The notes under the pieces: model-generated
Seen by the model: the letters and a program-made list of their open reading frames with translations, nothing else
Databases searched by the model: none
What the model was told of the DNA's origin: nothing
Program-made: the position numbers and the translations under genes
Shown: one piece after another, positions 1 to 10,823 of the stretch
Position numbering within the stretch: the first letter of the stretch is position 1
How the letters are laid out: every line of letters begins with the position of its first letter
NCBI GenBank assembly: GCA_905250075.1
Contig: CAJNOP010000222.1
Span: forward strand, 157,671 to 221,670
Source: Rotaria sp. Silwood1
Taxonomy: Eukaryota > Rotifera > Eurotatoria > Philodinida > Philodinidae
Direction: 5' to 3'
DNA length: 64,000 nt

Positions 1-310
1 TGAAGGGCTATCCTATGGAGGACCGATATGGTCTGAAGGGCTATCCTGTCGAGGTAGCCATAGACCCTCAAGAGGTATCCTATGGGGGTGCCCTTAGGGT
101 TTCAAGGGCTATCCTATGGAGGTATCCATAGGCTCTTAAGAGCTTTTCTATGGAGATAACCATAGACTCGCAAGAGCTATTAGATGGTGGTACCCATAGG
201 TCCTCAAGGACTATCCAATGGACTTAGTCATTGACTCTCAGAATCTATTGTATGGAGATGCGCATAGACCCTCAAGAGCTATTAAATGGACATACTCATA
301 GGTCCTGAAG
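1..310. repeat. Degenerate 34-bp tandem minisatellite
   Basis: About nine diverged copies of a unit resembling CAAGAGCTATCCTATGGAGG followed by a CATAGACC-like stretch repeat roughly every 34 bp from the window edge to about 310. Copies begin near 3, 36, 70, 106, 138, 172, 206, 241 and 274. Divergence rises towards the right end. The array probably continues left of the window. No coding potential is visible. Confidence 0.8.
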
Positions 311-537
311 GGAGTGTGGCAAGAAAAAAGTAAAGTAATAATGGGAAAATGCTACAAGAGCTGTCAGGGATATAAGGCTATAAGACTGAACGCTAATGGA
401 GTATAAAAACATGTGAGATGTAAGAGTATGAGGCCGTAGGCCTACCTATCTGTATACATAATATCTAGCGTCTGTATGACCGTTACCGGATGAAAAGTTA
501 AAAGTCCGTCGTCATACGTTCGAGGAAAAACAGACAG

Positions 538-765
538 CCGTGCGGGTGCGGGTGTGAGTGTGAGTGTGAGATGGGTGTGGGTGTGGATGTGGGTGGGTGC
601 GGGTGTGGGTGTGGGTGGGGGTAGGTGTGGGGTGTGGGTGTGTGGGTGTGGGTGTGGGTGTGAGTGTGCACGGTGTCGGTGTGGATGTGAATATAAATGA
701 ACTACAAACATCCATGTCTACACCCACTCCCACTGACATCTACACCCACACACCCTCATCCTAGG
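538..765. repeat. Head-to-head TGTGGG / CCCACA telomere-like tract
   Basis: From 538 to about 690 the plus strand is a degenerate G-rich array of TGTGGG-type hexamers. After about 27 bp of unrelated sequence it switches to the complementary C-rich array (about 718-765). The order G-strand then C-strand is that expected where two chromosome ends would be joined. The same arrangement recurs near 7.5, 8.15 and 60.1 kb. The His/Pro/Thr-rich minus-strand ORFs here are translations of the repeat, not genes. Confidence 0.8.
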
Positions 766-935
766 CATTTATCTTGCTTTGAACCGTTTTATAACTTCTG
801 AACACATGTTATTCAAAATAAATATTTTTCTAAATTCTCATGGGTTGAGGTTTATAATACATATTTTAGCATTTTCCTTAATTGCCCAAAAGATGTCTCA
901 TAGATCAATTATGTGCGTTAGTGTATGACTGGATG

Positions 936-1468
936 ATGCAAATGAATTACAAAATAATTCAAAATTTTTATATTATCTCTATATTTATAGAAATATGTAG
1001 ATAATTATAATAAGTTTATAAATATCTACCAGGGCCTACCACACTCAAAAGAAAAGGTATATTAGAAGATTTCGAATTTTGCAACCAAATCGAAACCTTT
1101 TTGAAGTATCGTAAAACCCTACGAAATCTTCGAAAAGTTTCGTAAATCCGCACAATACCTGAAAAAGGTGCGTAGTTCGCACCAAACCTCAAAAGGTTTC
1201 GATTTCGTTGCAAAATTCGAAATCTTTTTCAAGTTTCGTATCGTACCATTTTTTTTTCAGAGCAGAGTCTACTAGGGTCTCGATGTTGATGCCGCGACAC
1301 GACTTAAATCACGTCTGTCTTGGTGTGGGTGCCGCGAAACCCTAGTAGATCCTGGTAGACATTAATATATGAGAATAAACTTAGTATACTTATGTACATG
1401 TATTTCTATAAATATATATATATATGTTATATAGAAATTTTGAATTATTTTGAATTCATTTGCGTCAT
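936..1468. mobile_element. Nested foldback (long inverted repeat) element
   Basis: The left arm near 936-975 (GCAAATGAATTACAAAATAA) is inverted near 1425-1468. Two further palindromes lie inside: one at about 1068-1230, built on GATTTCGAATTTTGCAACC and its inverse, and one at about 1267-1352, whose ends read CTACTAGGGT and ACCCTAGTAG. No transposase ORF is present. It is best read as non-autonomous foldback elements inserted into each other; the superfamily is unknown. Confidence 0.65.
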
Positions 1469-1485
1469 GATTCCTTAGTCGAATT

Positions 1486-1920
1486 CGTGCTTATGGCTTG
1501 TTTCTGAGGAGATCGGACGTTTTTAGTGAATTTTCGCTGTGGGAGTCCAGATCTTCAGCCAGACCATATTTTTAAATTTCGATCTGAAACTTCGCCCACA
1601 TAATGATCTCAATTAGACTAACTTGTGTAAAAAATTTCAGGATGTTTGTACCAAGTCTCTCCGTGATACGAAGCTTTGAAAAAATACATGCTGTCTATAC
1701 TATCTATGGAAACCGATCTATATCTTGAAAACTGCATATCTAGGAGAGACTTGGTACAGTAGCTCGGAAATTTTTCATACAAGCTAGTTTAATTGAGATC
1801 TTTATATGGACAAAGTTTCAGATCGAAATTTGAAAATATAGTCTGACTGCAAAACTGGAATCTTACAGCAAAAATTCACTAAAAACGTCCGATCTCCTCA
1901 AAAACGAACCATAAACACGA
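1486..1920. mobile_element. Foldback element, about 435 bp
   Basis: The arm starting at about 1486 contains GAGGAGATCGGACGTTTTTA. It is inverted at about 1870-1920 as TAAAAACGTCCGATCTCCTC. The arms extend almost to the centre, where AGTCTCTCC and GGAGAGACT pair. It is non-coding and lies directly next to the preceding foldback. No clear target duplication was found. Confidence 0.7.
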
Positions 1921-2321
1921 ACTGCTTTTATCATAGGCATAGCTCACTAAGGGCGAAGAGATGCGCTAAGTCCTGACTTGAAAGTGCTCAGGCATCTGGG
2001 AATGCTCCCTCGTAAGTCATTTTATAATTTGATATGGCTTTTTGTGATTTCGCCAATTGTACTTTCTCACTGTTGTACTTCCATACATCTTAACTGTTTC
2101 AATTTGATCGGTTAGCATATCAAGTACAATAGTTGAGTTACAACTCAATTTATTCAAAATGGTGAACTTCATAAAGAAATTCGCCAATTGGCGAAAGTCA
2201 CATTTGGCGAAATTATAATTCCCCATTTGATATGCAGTAATGATTGAATACGTAGTAAAACAAACATGACAAATCGGTTCAATTTCATAGTTCATATCAG
2301 TACTTAAATAATGTTAAAATT

Positions 2322-3605
2322 ATCTAGGATATCTTAGGTCATGATTCGAGTATTTTTAGGACCGATTCGCCTAGGGAACTGTTCCAATAAAGCTAGTTGC
2401 TGTTCCACGTAGAGCTTGTTGAGCAGCATCGAATTGTGAAAATCATTTCTCGATACATATTATAACAACTGAGATAAAGCAAAATTTGGATTTTTCTTCA
2501 ATTGCAACAAATGTCAGAAATGTGATTCTTTGGTTGATTTCCCTCAGCATACGAGCATTGTATGACGTCCGAGTTTTATCAATAGATAGAACTCGTTAAA
2601 TTACACTTGGAACATACTTTATATTAGTTGGAACACTTTCACAGACGAATCGGTCAAAGACATATTGGTGGGAAGGTGCTATTAGGACAAGTATCAGGAC
2701 AGTATCTGTCAAAGAATCCAATGCATTGAGATGCGGTGTTCATCATTGGATACAGCTCAGCAAGTAGCATTGCAAGCCGGATTAAGATTTGCTAGAATAT
2801 TCTGTGGGACGAATTGGCTCAGTCAATACGGATATATTTACAGTATATGTCGCCACAGTCCTGCGACCTAGCATTGTGAGACTTATAGCTCGGTAATGGA
2901 TGGTGCTACTGAGATGCAGTTTTCACTGTTGGACAGAGCTTGTAAAATGGAAGTTGGAATTTAAAAGATTTTTATTGCAACATGTTCCTAGGCGCATTAG
3001 CTCAAAACATCCCAGGTGAAAGAGCCGTTTTGGTCGGCATTTCAGCCTTTTGTCGAGGGAAGTCGCATGTGTCGAGATGCCGTTTTCACTATTCTACAAA
3101 GCTTATTGAGCAGACTTTTGCGTGGCCACGATTTTTCGGTCACATCACGTCACGGTCACGGAAATTTTGAATTACTAGCTGGATTTTTGTGCTACAAAAT
3201 CAAGATTTAAATTGATTTCCTAGATTTCCTCTGTAATAAAACAAAGAAAATCCGTAAATCAATTAAAATCTTGATTTTTTTTCACAAAAATCAGATTTTT
3301 ATTATCAAATTTTTTCAACGTTAAGTCACGATCACGAGCTACTGGGTCACGGCAATTTTCGAAAACTAGTCACGTGACCGTGACCAATTTGCAGAAGTCT
3401 ATTATTGAGCCTCACTACGCATATAAAAGGGTTCGGTTGAATCAGGTTCCTAGGTGAATCGACCCGAACATAACATTTTTCGGAACTTGTTTCGATGCAG
3501 CTCAGCCAGTTATACATGAAACAGCAAATAGCTTTGTTTCGAGAGATTTCTAGGCGAATCGTCCGTAAATATACTCGAATCAGGATCTAAGATACACTTC
3601 GTATT
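2322..3605. mobile_element. TIR element, about 1.3 kb, non-autonomous
   Basis: Left terminus (about 2322-2395) and right terminus (about 3545-3605) are inverted repeats sharing ATTCGAGTAT and CGATTCGCCTAG cores. The interior repeats motifs such as AGCTTGTTGAGCAGAC and GTTTTCACTNTTNNACA. ORFs of 60-90 codons inside show no recognisable domain. Without a transposase, and with an ambiguous target duplication, the superfamily cannot be assigned. Confidence 0.55.
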
Positions 3606-5093
3606 AGAATCAGACTGAATCAAAGATTGATTCAGTGGGTATCCTAAAAGACTAGTTATCTAGTAAACGAGGAATGACGCATACGTAGCTTTCTTTGTTA
3701 TCAATGTCTCATACACAGGTCTATTGAAGAATTTGATATGTCAATCAAGCATCAAATAGTTTTTACTTATTTCTAATAAAGTTTGATTCGACTTCTTTGC
3801 ATAATTGAATATCCTACCGTCTCTGTATATTGCTCTCAGGTATTTTGTCGAAAGAAAAAAAGACACTCATCGTTCGTGTATTATCATGTGTGCGTTTTTT
3901 ATACGCACACTCTCACACAGTAATCTATCAGACTTTTATTGTTATTATCACGATATGAAGTTGCATTCATCGTAATAAAGTGATTCTTAAGAGATCTCTA
4001 AATCAACATCTTCTATTCTTTCAGTATACTGAAGGCTCCTTCATAACAACACACAATATCTCAATCATCTCTTATCGTAGCACAAAATGATTGATATCTA
4101 CCCTTGAAGCGAAAATAAAATATGTACATCGCTTGCTTTATATGGTTAGAGGCATTTTTCGTTTGTGTGAGTTTATTCGATGTTGCTTTAGCAAAGACCA
4201 TCTAAACTGTCAGTCTTCATCACTGAAGTGGCTTGTGCTCCGACTTTTCTTCAGCTATAACGCTTCTTAAAAAGCTATTAACCGAACCCGGTGGGATTAA
4301 AATGTGAAATACGATGTGGTTGCGTATGTGATAAAACTGAGATTGTTCTTCTTCATCTATTTTAGAACACATATCTTCACCATCGTTTCATTTAACCCTT
4401 CAAAAATGCGATAAGAGAGTAGTTCCTATATAACAATAGGACCTTATGGATATATATAGTCTTCGATCGCCTGTTACCACTATTTGCCGCAGTCTCTGAC
4501 GTTTTTATATTTAAGTCTTTCATGTCTATGAGGAGAATTCAAAGGCAATTATAGAAATCGACCAAATGAGTAGACATGTAGACTTGTTACAGAAGACTCC
4601 CTCTACTTGTTAGTATGTGTATTTTCGAATTATATGACGTACTCTGGAGATGTCGATTGATACCGCCACCTTCTCTCTGTTGTCCTAAAACCATGGCAAA
4701 TGTAACGCCATCTATCGGAATCTCAACAGGAGACAATAAATAGAGTTCAATGATACCTTCACTAACTAATATAGGCAATCTTCCTTGATAAATCTACATA
4801 TCTCCTCATTTGATCAACTATTGCCGTAGAACTTATAATCTCCTTTCCACCCTTATACATCAATAATCCTTTTAGATCGTATTGCAAAAAATATTTATAC
4901 AAAAACACTGTCGTATTTAATAAAAACTTATACTATTTTCAAGGACTTATAACACTGCTGAATGTTGAAACTTATAAGAAACGTACTGCTAATTGAATAA
5001 TAACTCAGAGTTACAGAAAAGTAGTGATAACTGAGATTTGATCTATTAAACTTTCTATTTCACCCACACTCCGTTGTCATTTATTTACATGCG
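3606..5093. other. Non-coding AT-rich interval upstream of the ART gene
   Basis: No ORF with domain support is visible. The only notable structure is a short perfect hairpin near 3889-3912 (GTGTGCGT ... ACGCACAC). The last few hundred bases must contain the promoter and 5' leader of the gene starting at 5094, but I see no convincing TATA or initiator. Confidence 0.5.
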
Positions 5094-6239
5094 ATGGGTT
5101 CCAATCCTTCAAAAAGCACGAAAAATGTTAAAATTGGCGAGGCTAGTGAATTCTACTGGGCATGCAGAACTGGTGATTATCAAAAAGCGAAAATGATTAT
5201 ATCTAACTTAACTTACGACCAGCTAAATCAAATCGAACCAAATGGTAGCACAGCGCTACATGCAGCAACGTATTACAATCATTTGAAAATTGTAGAGTTA
5301 TTACTACAACATGGATGTGCACGAACAACATTGAATCGATTCGGATATACTGCCTTTGAAGAGGCCCAAACCGATCAAATGCGTTCAATCTTCTACCGAC
5401 CTAGTTCTCAGCGTTTCATGGATGAAAATCCATCTCAGTCCTTTGAACTATCTTCGAACTCGGACGAGCATGATGAAATGGAAGATGATACTACTAATGA
5501 TTGGGTCAAATGCCATCTGAACAAGAAAGATGCGCATGAAGCTAACTTCATGGACTCCATAGCTCGCGCACCCGTAATAATGAGAAAAATTCTGCAGATC
5601 AGATTGGAGCAGGAAAGTAAAGAATTACTCAAAAGCTTTCTGGATGATAATGTTAAGAAAACTGATCCACAGTATCCTCACGTCATCGAGCTTTTTGAAG
5701 AATTCAAAAAGAACAAAAAAATCATGCCGTTGCTCACATTGTACACAGCAGAAACACCAGTCGTTGGAGCATTACAAAATGACTGCGACTCGTTTGCAGC
5801 TTTGCTTTACCTACATTTACCTGAATTAGAAGACCGCGCTTATAAAGGTCTCGCTTATCGTGGTGCTCGAATGACAAACGATGAACTCAGAGCATATCAA
5901 TGGGCACTCAAGCAACGAGGGCGTGTGCTTGAAACACGTACCTTTCAATCGATGTCCAAAAATGAAAAAGTTGCCCTACGGTTTGCCAACAACAAGAAAT
6001 ATGAGAAACCCATCTCCGTACTATTGAGCTTCTATTTTCCTGAAGTTTGTCGAACAGCAATTGATCTGACCAAAATATCTGACCGATTACTTAATTTGTC
6101 AGAGTTTCCAGAAGAAGAAGAAGTTACTCTTCTGCCATTCACATTATTTCAAGTTTCGGCCATTAATGTCGACGCCACGCGAAAGAATCAGTATCGAATT
6201 ACGTTGACAAATGTTCCAGTCAAGAATAACTCTATCTAA
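5094..6239 (+). CDS. Ankyrin-repeat / NAD:arginine ADP-ribosyltransferase (ART) protein
   Basis: Single-exon gene, 381 aa. The N-terminus MGSNPSKS fits the N-myristoylation pattern MGxxxS, suggesting membrane attachment. Residues about 20-100 form two to three ankyrin units (NGSTALHAATYYNHLKIVEL is typical). A charged linker follows, then an ART fold from about residue 200 to 375. It shows the R-S-E class layout: an Arg in LAYRGARM, a Ser in TFQSMSKNEKVALRFA followed by the usual small helix, and a Glu-rich catalytic loop EEEEVTLLP supplying the ExE pair. R-S-ExE enzymes transfer ADP-ribose from NAD to arginine side chains; the substrate here is unknown. The first ATG of the open frame is used and no intron is needed. 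Ankyrin repeats probably choose the partner. The flanks are repeat-rich, the usual setting of expanded bdelloid ART families. Confidence 0.85.
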   Translation: MGSNPSKSTKNVKIGEASEFYWACRTGDYQKAKMIISNLTYDQLNQIEPNGSTALHAATYYNHLKIVELLLQHGCARTTLNRFGYTAFEEAQTDQMRSIFYRPSSQRFMDENPSQSFELSSNSDEHDEMEDDTTNDWVKCHLNKKDAHEANFMDSIARAPVIMRKILQIRLEQESKELLKSFLDDNVKKTDPQYPHVIELFEEFKKNKKIMPLLTLYTAETPVVGALQNDCDSFAALLYLHLPELEDRAYKGLAYRGARMTNDELRAYQWALKQRGRVLETRTFQSMSKNEKVALRFANNKKYEKPISVLLSFYFPEVCRTAIDLTKISDRLLNLSEFPEEEEVTLLPFTLFQVSAINVDATRKNQYRITLTNVPVKNNSI

Positions 6240-6640
6240 GCAGCTTGGTTCCAATATCATTAACACCGTGGACAAGAAAGCTGTCTGCACAGGATTTCAG
6301 AATAACAAAGAGGTTGCGATTCATTATATATTTATAGTTTTTAAAACATTCTATCGTAAAGCAAAGTTCCTAATCAATACTAAGGTATACAATAAGAAAC
6401 TTGAAGTCAACTATCTGCCGGCACAAACCAGGACAGGCAGGCAACATAGATTTTTCTCAGTTGATTGGAAAAAAATCCCGAAATCTAAAAATTTATATAA
6501 TAAAATGTTTAAAAAAACATAGAACCATGGTTTTATCGTGAAAAAGTATAAAGGAAAACTGTTGAGCGAAAAGTGCCAAAGAACTCATTATGAAGCAAGA
6601 AAAACGTTGAAAAAGAAAAAAGGCAAGGGTGCTGTCCTGG
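6240..6640. other. 3' flank of the ART gene
   Basis: The frame stays partly open but shows no domain. A possible poly(A) signal AATAAA lies near 6498-6503. The stretch is otherwise plain AT-rich DNA leading into the degenerate TGTGGG region. Confidence 0.4.
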
Positions 6641-6955
6641 ATTAGTATGGATGTGAATGCGTATGTGGATGGGTGTGTGGATGGTCGCAGAATGAGTGTA
6701 AGTGGGCGTGCAATGTAGCTGGATGTGAATGTGGTTGTTGGTGATATGGGTGTGGGTGTGAAATGTGTCTGAGTATAGGTGTCGGTTGTACGAAAGTAGG
6801 TTGGTGTAGGGTATTGATGAAGGTGCAGCCCTCTCTTTGCGTTCCCAGATCGAGCTTTACGGCGACCAAAAACGACCGTATACGGTGGAAATACGGTCGT
6901 ACACGGCCATGCCTTTACCGTTTTGGTATGGACCGTAATACGGCCGTTAATCTGG
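6640..6955. repeat. Degenerate TGTGGG-like tract and ACGGCCGT palindrome cluster
   Basis: 6640-6775 holds sparse, decayed GTGTGGGTG units on the plus strand. 6860-6950 holds several short CG-bearing palindromes built on ACGGTCGT / ACGGCCGT, including ACGACCGTATACGGT, which look like a small TIR remnant. No gene is visible. Confidence 0.45.
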
Positions 6956-7072
6956 TGTGGGTGTGAGTGGGTGTTGGTGTGGTATGTGGGTGTGGTGTGG
7001 GTGGGTGTGGGTGTGGGTGTGGGTGTGGGGTGTGTGAGTGGGTGTGTGGGTGTTGGTGTGAGTGGGTGTTGG
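6956..7072 (+). repeat. (TGTGGG)n telomere-like tract, left part
   Basis: About 117 bp of G-rich hexamer-derived repeat on the plus strand. The tract stops exactly at the MITE starting at 7073 and resumes after it, so it was one array before the insertion. Confidence 0.8.
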
Positions 7073-7458
7073 TAGGGGTGCAACAAATCCTGTTTTTCTG
7101 CAAAAAGATTGTAAATTTTCGGTATGAAAACCCCCCAAATCCACCCAAATCTTTTTGGCAGTAATATGCAGTTTCATTCGCTCTATCTGATGGTATTATT
7201 TGTTTACCGAATCCCGTAAGAGATTTGGTAAAGATTTGGTGAGATTTGGTGAATTTATGCACATTTTTCGACAAATCTCACCAAATCTTTACCAAATCTC
7301 TTACGGAATTTGGTAAACAAATAATACCATTAGATAGAGCGAATAAAACTGCATATATCTGACTCAAAGATTTGGTGAGATTTGGGTGGATCTGGGGAGT
7401 TTTCATATCAAAAACTTACAACCAGTTTTGCAGAAAAACAGGATTTGTTGCACCCCTA
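7073..7458. mobile_element. hAT-like foldback MITE with 8-bp target duplication
   Basis: A 386-bp palindromic element. Termini are TAGGGGTGCAAC and GTTGCACCCCTA, flanked on both sides by GGTGTTGG (7065-7072 and 7459-7466). TAG/CAG-type ends with 8-bp duplications are hAT hallmarks. The arms pair nearly to the centre at about 7262. The duplication lies in a repeat where GGTGTTGG is common, so the duplication alone is weak; the matching termini are strong. Confidence 0.75.
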
Positions 7459-7722
7459 GGTGTTGGTGTGGGATGTGGGTGTGGGTGGGTGCGGGTGGGT
7501 GTGGGGTGTGTGAGTGGGGTGGGTATGTGGGTGTGGGTGTGTGAGGGTGAGTGTGGGTATGTGGATGTAGTTAACCAATTGATCGACATTCACACCCATA
7601 CTCATACCCACACCCATCCAGACCCACAACCATATCCGTGCCCACACCCACCCACTCACACCCACATCCACCCATACCCACACCCACATCCACACTCACC
7701 CACACCCACATCCACATCCACA
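7459..7722. repeat. Head-to-head (TGTGGG)n to (CCCACA)n junction
   Basis: 7459-7565 continues the G-rich plus-strand array. After about 25 bp (TAGTTAACCAATTGATCGAC) the sequence becomes C-rich ACACCC-type repeat from about 7590 to 7722. This is the longest and cleanest of four such inversions in the window. ORFs translated from it, rich in His-Thr-Pro or Val-Gly-Trp, are artefacts. Confidence 0.85.
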
Positions 7723-8126
7723 CGCTGCAAAAACTATTCAACAAACGTCTCATTTTCGATAAAAACACTTTTGCCATTGGCATTGCTTGCCAAATTAATA
7801 GGACACAAAATGAATCATATAGGCAACAAACGGGTTTAGACAACAGTTATTGTAACTCACTCACTGTCAAAATCTATTGTCTTAAATGTCTCAATAAAAA
7901 AATGAACACAAATTTGTCATATGAAAAAGAAGCAAAATGCCGAACAGATGACAATGCTGTAGATGAATACAAGCACTTGCACTCAGAGTCATAAACTCAT
8001 GTCTCCACTCAAATGTAAACTAACATCAAGACCCATATCCAATAAGAAGGCAATATCTTGAAATGCTAATCATTCGATACTAATTGTATGAATACATGCC
8101 GTAGAAACTTAATCAATATTCATTGG

Positions 8127-8172
8127 ATCAGGGTGTGGGTGTGGCTATAATCTCTGTCCACACCCCACCCTT
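8127..8172. repeat. Miniature TGTGGG / CCACAC inverted site
   Basis: CAGGGTGTGGGTGTGG is followed after about 17 bp by CCACACCCCACCCT. It is a short version of the head-to-head tracts elsewhere in the window, in the same G-then-C order. Confidence 0.55.
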
Positions 8173-8429
8173 TATGCACATTGTATAAATCATGTACGAT
8201 CGAGTATTCGATTTCAATGAATTGTTTTTACCTTTTTCTGCCTTTAGGAAATAAATTTGATGCATTTGAAAAGAGGTTTTTCTTATAAAGAATCGATAGA
8301 ATATGTTTGCTAGTTTCGACATTTTATCCAGATTTTCTCTTTCGAACGGTTGCCGCTTTCTCAGTTTCCATATTAGATGGAACACTGGTTACATAAGTTA
8401 GTAGGCAAGGAGGGTTAGAGATATGTGGA

Positions 8430-8835
8430 GCGAAGTTTTTTTTTTTAATCTCGATCCGGACTTTCAGAGAGAACATATCCAAATATTAATTGCCGGTCGC
8501 AGTGATATTTTCCTCATAAGTAAGACTAGAAAAGTCTGCCAGGATTTCTCTCCTTACATCTTTCTATTAGAGTTATCACCGTTTTATCGAATTTTCGACT
8601 TATCGGAAAGTTTCAGCCAAAGCAGATAGTTCCTTCTCGACATGTTGAATACGGAAGAAAAGTTAGCATTCTGCCTTTCTTGTGGCATATGATTGTTTTT
8701 TTTTGAATATTCTATATTCCGAACAACAATCATCAGTTTTGACTGAAACTTACAGGATATACTCAAGATCAAGAGATCTATTTCTGTACAAAAATTCGGA
8801 TGAAAATTCCTTCCTTTTTTTTTTAATTTCTCCAT
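8430..8835. repeat. Possible old imperfect inverted repeat
   Basis: GGAAAGTTTCAGCCAAA near 8606 pairs loosely with TTTTGACTGAAACTT near 8738, and poly-T/AATCTC-like ends lie near 8435 and 8825. This may be a worn foldback element. Pairing outside the core is poor. Confidence 0.3.
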
Positions 8836-9094
8836 GAATACCTTGTCATAGGTTTCTTCGCGTTACATGTAAGAAAAGTCAGTTTTTAATGTTCGTGATT
8901 TGATTAATTTAGCCGACGAATATAACTTTATTTCCTGGTCATGTATTCTGCATTTATCTTTGCTTGCTGTGATTTATAACATAATTCGCTAAAAATCATA
9001 GAAAAAATAACTACAATTTTCAGTTCGGATTCGAAGAAATATTTTTCTAATGATTATGGTGATGAAGAATAAAGCTTATTTCGTATATTTATAA

Positions 9095-9607
9095 CGAGGG
9101 AAGTCTCACAACTGGTTAATTATTTTTTGAGTTGGGGCTACGTACATAATGTAGACTCCATAGCTTATAGCCGCGTAGATACTATACTTTTAAGGTAATT
9201 TTTCAATGAATATCGTGGTACATCATGAAAACTGATTTTCGAAGTTCGGCTTGAATGTTTGCGTTGTGATAGGCTTTAATGAGAGTAGTTTATTATGAAA
9301 GTTTCAGGTCTTTTGACTTGCTTTTATTGTGAAATTAGAAGATTCAAATCTGCCGGTGTATACGAGTGATGTAAAAGACACGCTTTTATTATAGTCATAT
9401 CTTAGGATAGGAACAACGAAAAGATATGAAAGTCTCATTATAAGCTATTTTCATTAAGGCCTCTTTTTTGTGCAAAGTTTGAAATTGAAATTCGAAAATG
9501 AGTAAAGGGCCTGAACTCTTTTCAAAATATTCATAACTCATTAGAATCTACATGATACACGTAGTTCCGAGTCAAAAAACAGTTAATCAATGGGGGTAAT
9601 TCTCTAG
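9095..9607. mobile_element. Foldback element with CGAGGGAAG terminus (family shared with 38 and 55 kb)
   Basis: The left end CGAGGGAAGTCTC is followed by CAACTGGTTAATTATTTTTT. The right end is the inverse (AAAAAACAGTTAATCAATGG ... CTCTAG). The termini resemble those of the 38028 element (CGAGGGAAGCTCCC). About 513 bp, no ORF. The target duplication is at most 2-3 bp (TA or TTA) and ambiguous. Confidence 0.65.
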
Positions 9608-10094
9608 TTAGTGTGTTTCGAAAAAAATGAATTTTCAAAATGAGACACATTTTCACTGACAACATAAGAAGAATTTCTTTCATCAGATATGCAAAAACGA
9701 TAGTAAAATCGTGTTTTTCTGCTTGTTAATTGAAAAAATTTACATTGGATGATTGTTGTTCAATTACAACGACGATAAAACTAGTGCCATGCTTTAAATT
9801 AATTGACAAGGCAAATAGACGACATCTCGTCATTTTTAAGGTTCTTCTTTCTTTACTGTTGGCATTTAATATTTCAGACATGAAAAGGTAAATAAACAAA
9901 ACATGCACCTTGCCGTTTGCTTATTAAGTTCAACTAAACTTTATTATATACTTGATATTGGTTCGTTTAAATTGAGTTCTATGATATGTTATGAATGTTT
10001 TTAATTATGAACATTGATATTTTTTATAAATGTTATATATTTTCACTATCTTTTCTAGTTGATATTGAACGATATATTTATAAAGTTTTATCAA

Positions 10095-10530
10095 ATGTCG
10101 CAGACGAACAACCGGGATGGCAGCAACAAGCGGTCGCGGATATTATCTTCAGACGTCTATCGTCAACGTGAGAACCAGTCGTCGACAAATGTCGCTCAAA
10201 CACAATCAGGTTTAATTATTGATAATGAAACTGCATTATCATCTGAAATAATTAAAGAACAATTGAATAGTGTTGATGATATTATAACACAAGCAATTAT
10301 TGAAGTACCAACGAAACATTTATTATATGTAAAAGAACTTGGTGACAATTTATTTGTATCATTATCAACAAAAATTATTTGATCGTGTTTTATTTACAAA
10401 ATTATTAAATAATGATGTTAATACAGCACCATCAGATTTACGTGTACTTGCACGTTCAGATGATAATGATGCACATTCAACATGTACATCATTAGTACAA
10501 CCAATGCCAGCAATTTTATGTAACATATAG
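10095..10530 (+). pseudogene. Unrecognised coding remnant, frameshifted
   Basis: From an ATG at 10095 the frame reads a polar N-terminus and then an ordered segment (KHLLYVKELGDNLFVSLSTK). It continues only after a one-base shift near 10370-10382 as FDRVLFTKLLNNDV, then SDDNDAHSTCTSLVQPMPAI, up to about 10530. The two halves look like one protein broken by an indel in an A/T run, though a tiny intron is not excluded. I do not recognise the family. It sits directly before a Maf-like C-terminal piece, but I see nothing joining them. Confidence 0.4.
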
Positions 10531-10568
10531 ATTCATTTTGAAAAGTTTATCATCCAATAATAGGTCGT

Positions 10569-10823
10569 TTGAAAGATCGACACGACCTATTCAGTGTTAC
10601 GTTTGGTTCAATTGATGATGAAACTATTCGAGTCTATATTGAAACAGGTGAACCAATGAATAAAGCAGGAACTTATAGTATTCAATCTTTGGGTGCAGTA
10701 TTAGTCAAGAAAATAGATGATGATTATTTTAACGTAGTTGGTTTTTCCATTGATTATTTTTGTATACAATCAAAGGCATTGCTTAATAATGAAATCAAAT
10801 TTAAAAAAATGATCATTTGCTAA
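10569..10823 (+). pseudogene. C-terminal fragment of a Maf-like nucleotide pyrophosphatase
   Basis: The 84-codon frame contains YIETGEPMNKAGTYSIQSLG followed by DDYFNVVGF. This matches the conserved C-terminal signature of Maf / ASMTL-type nucleotide pyrophosphatases (TGEPxDKAGxYGIQ ... NVVGxP), which hydrolyse non-canonical or modified NTPs. The N-terminal SxSPRR substrate loop is absent from the preceding sequence, and the terminal Pro of NVVGFP is Ser here. Only about a third of a normal Maf domain is present, so this is a relic or a severely truncated copy. Confidence 0.6.

Noticed and set aside
1-310. CRISPR array
   Set aside because: Repeats are tandem, diverged and without unique spacers of constant length; the genome is eukaryotic.
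442-739. His/Pro/Thr-rich ORFs on the minus strand
   Set aside because: They are translations of the TGTGGG-type repeat in different frames; the same happens at 6493-7843.
2017-2295. 92-codon minus-strand ORF
   Set aside because: No domain, and it lies between transposable elements in AT-rich DNA; no splice support.
538-7722. A true chromosome end (telomere) in the window
   Set aside because: Tracts are short, degenerate, inverted and flanked by ordinary DNA on both sides.
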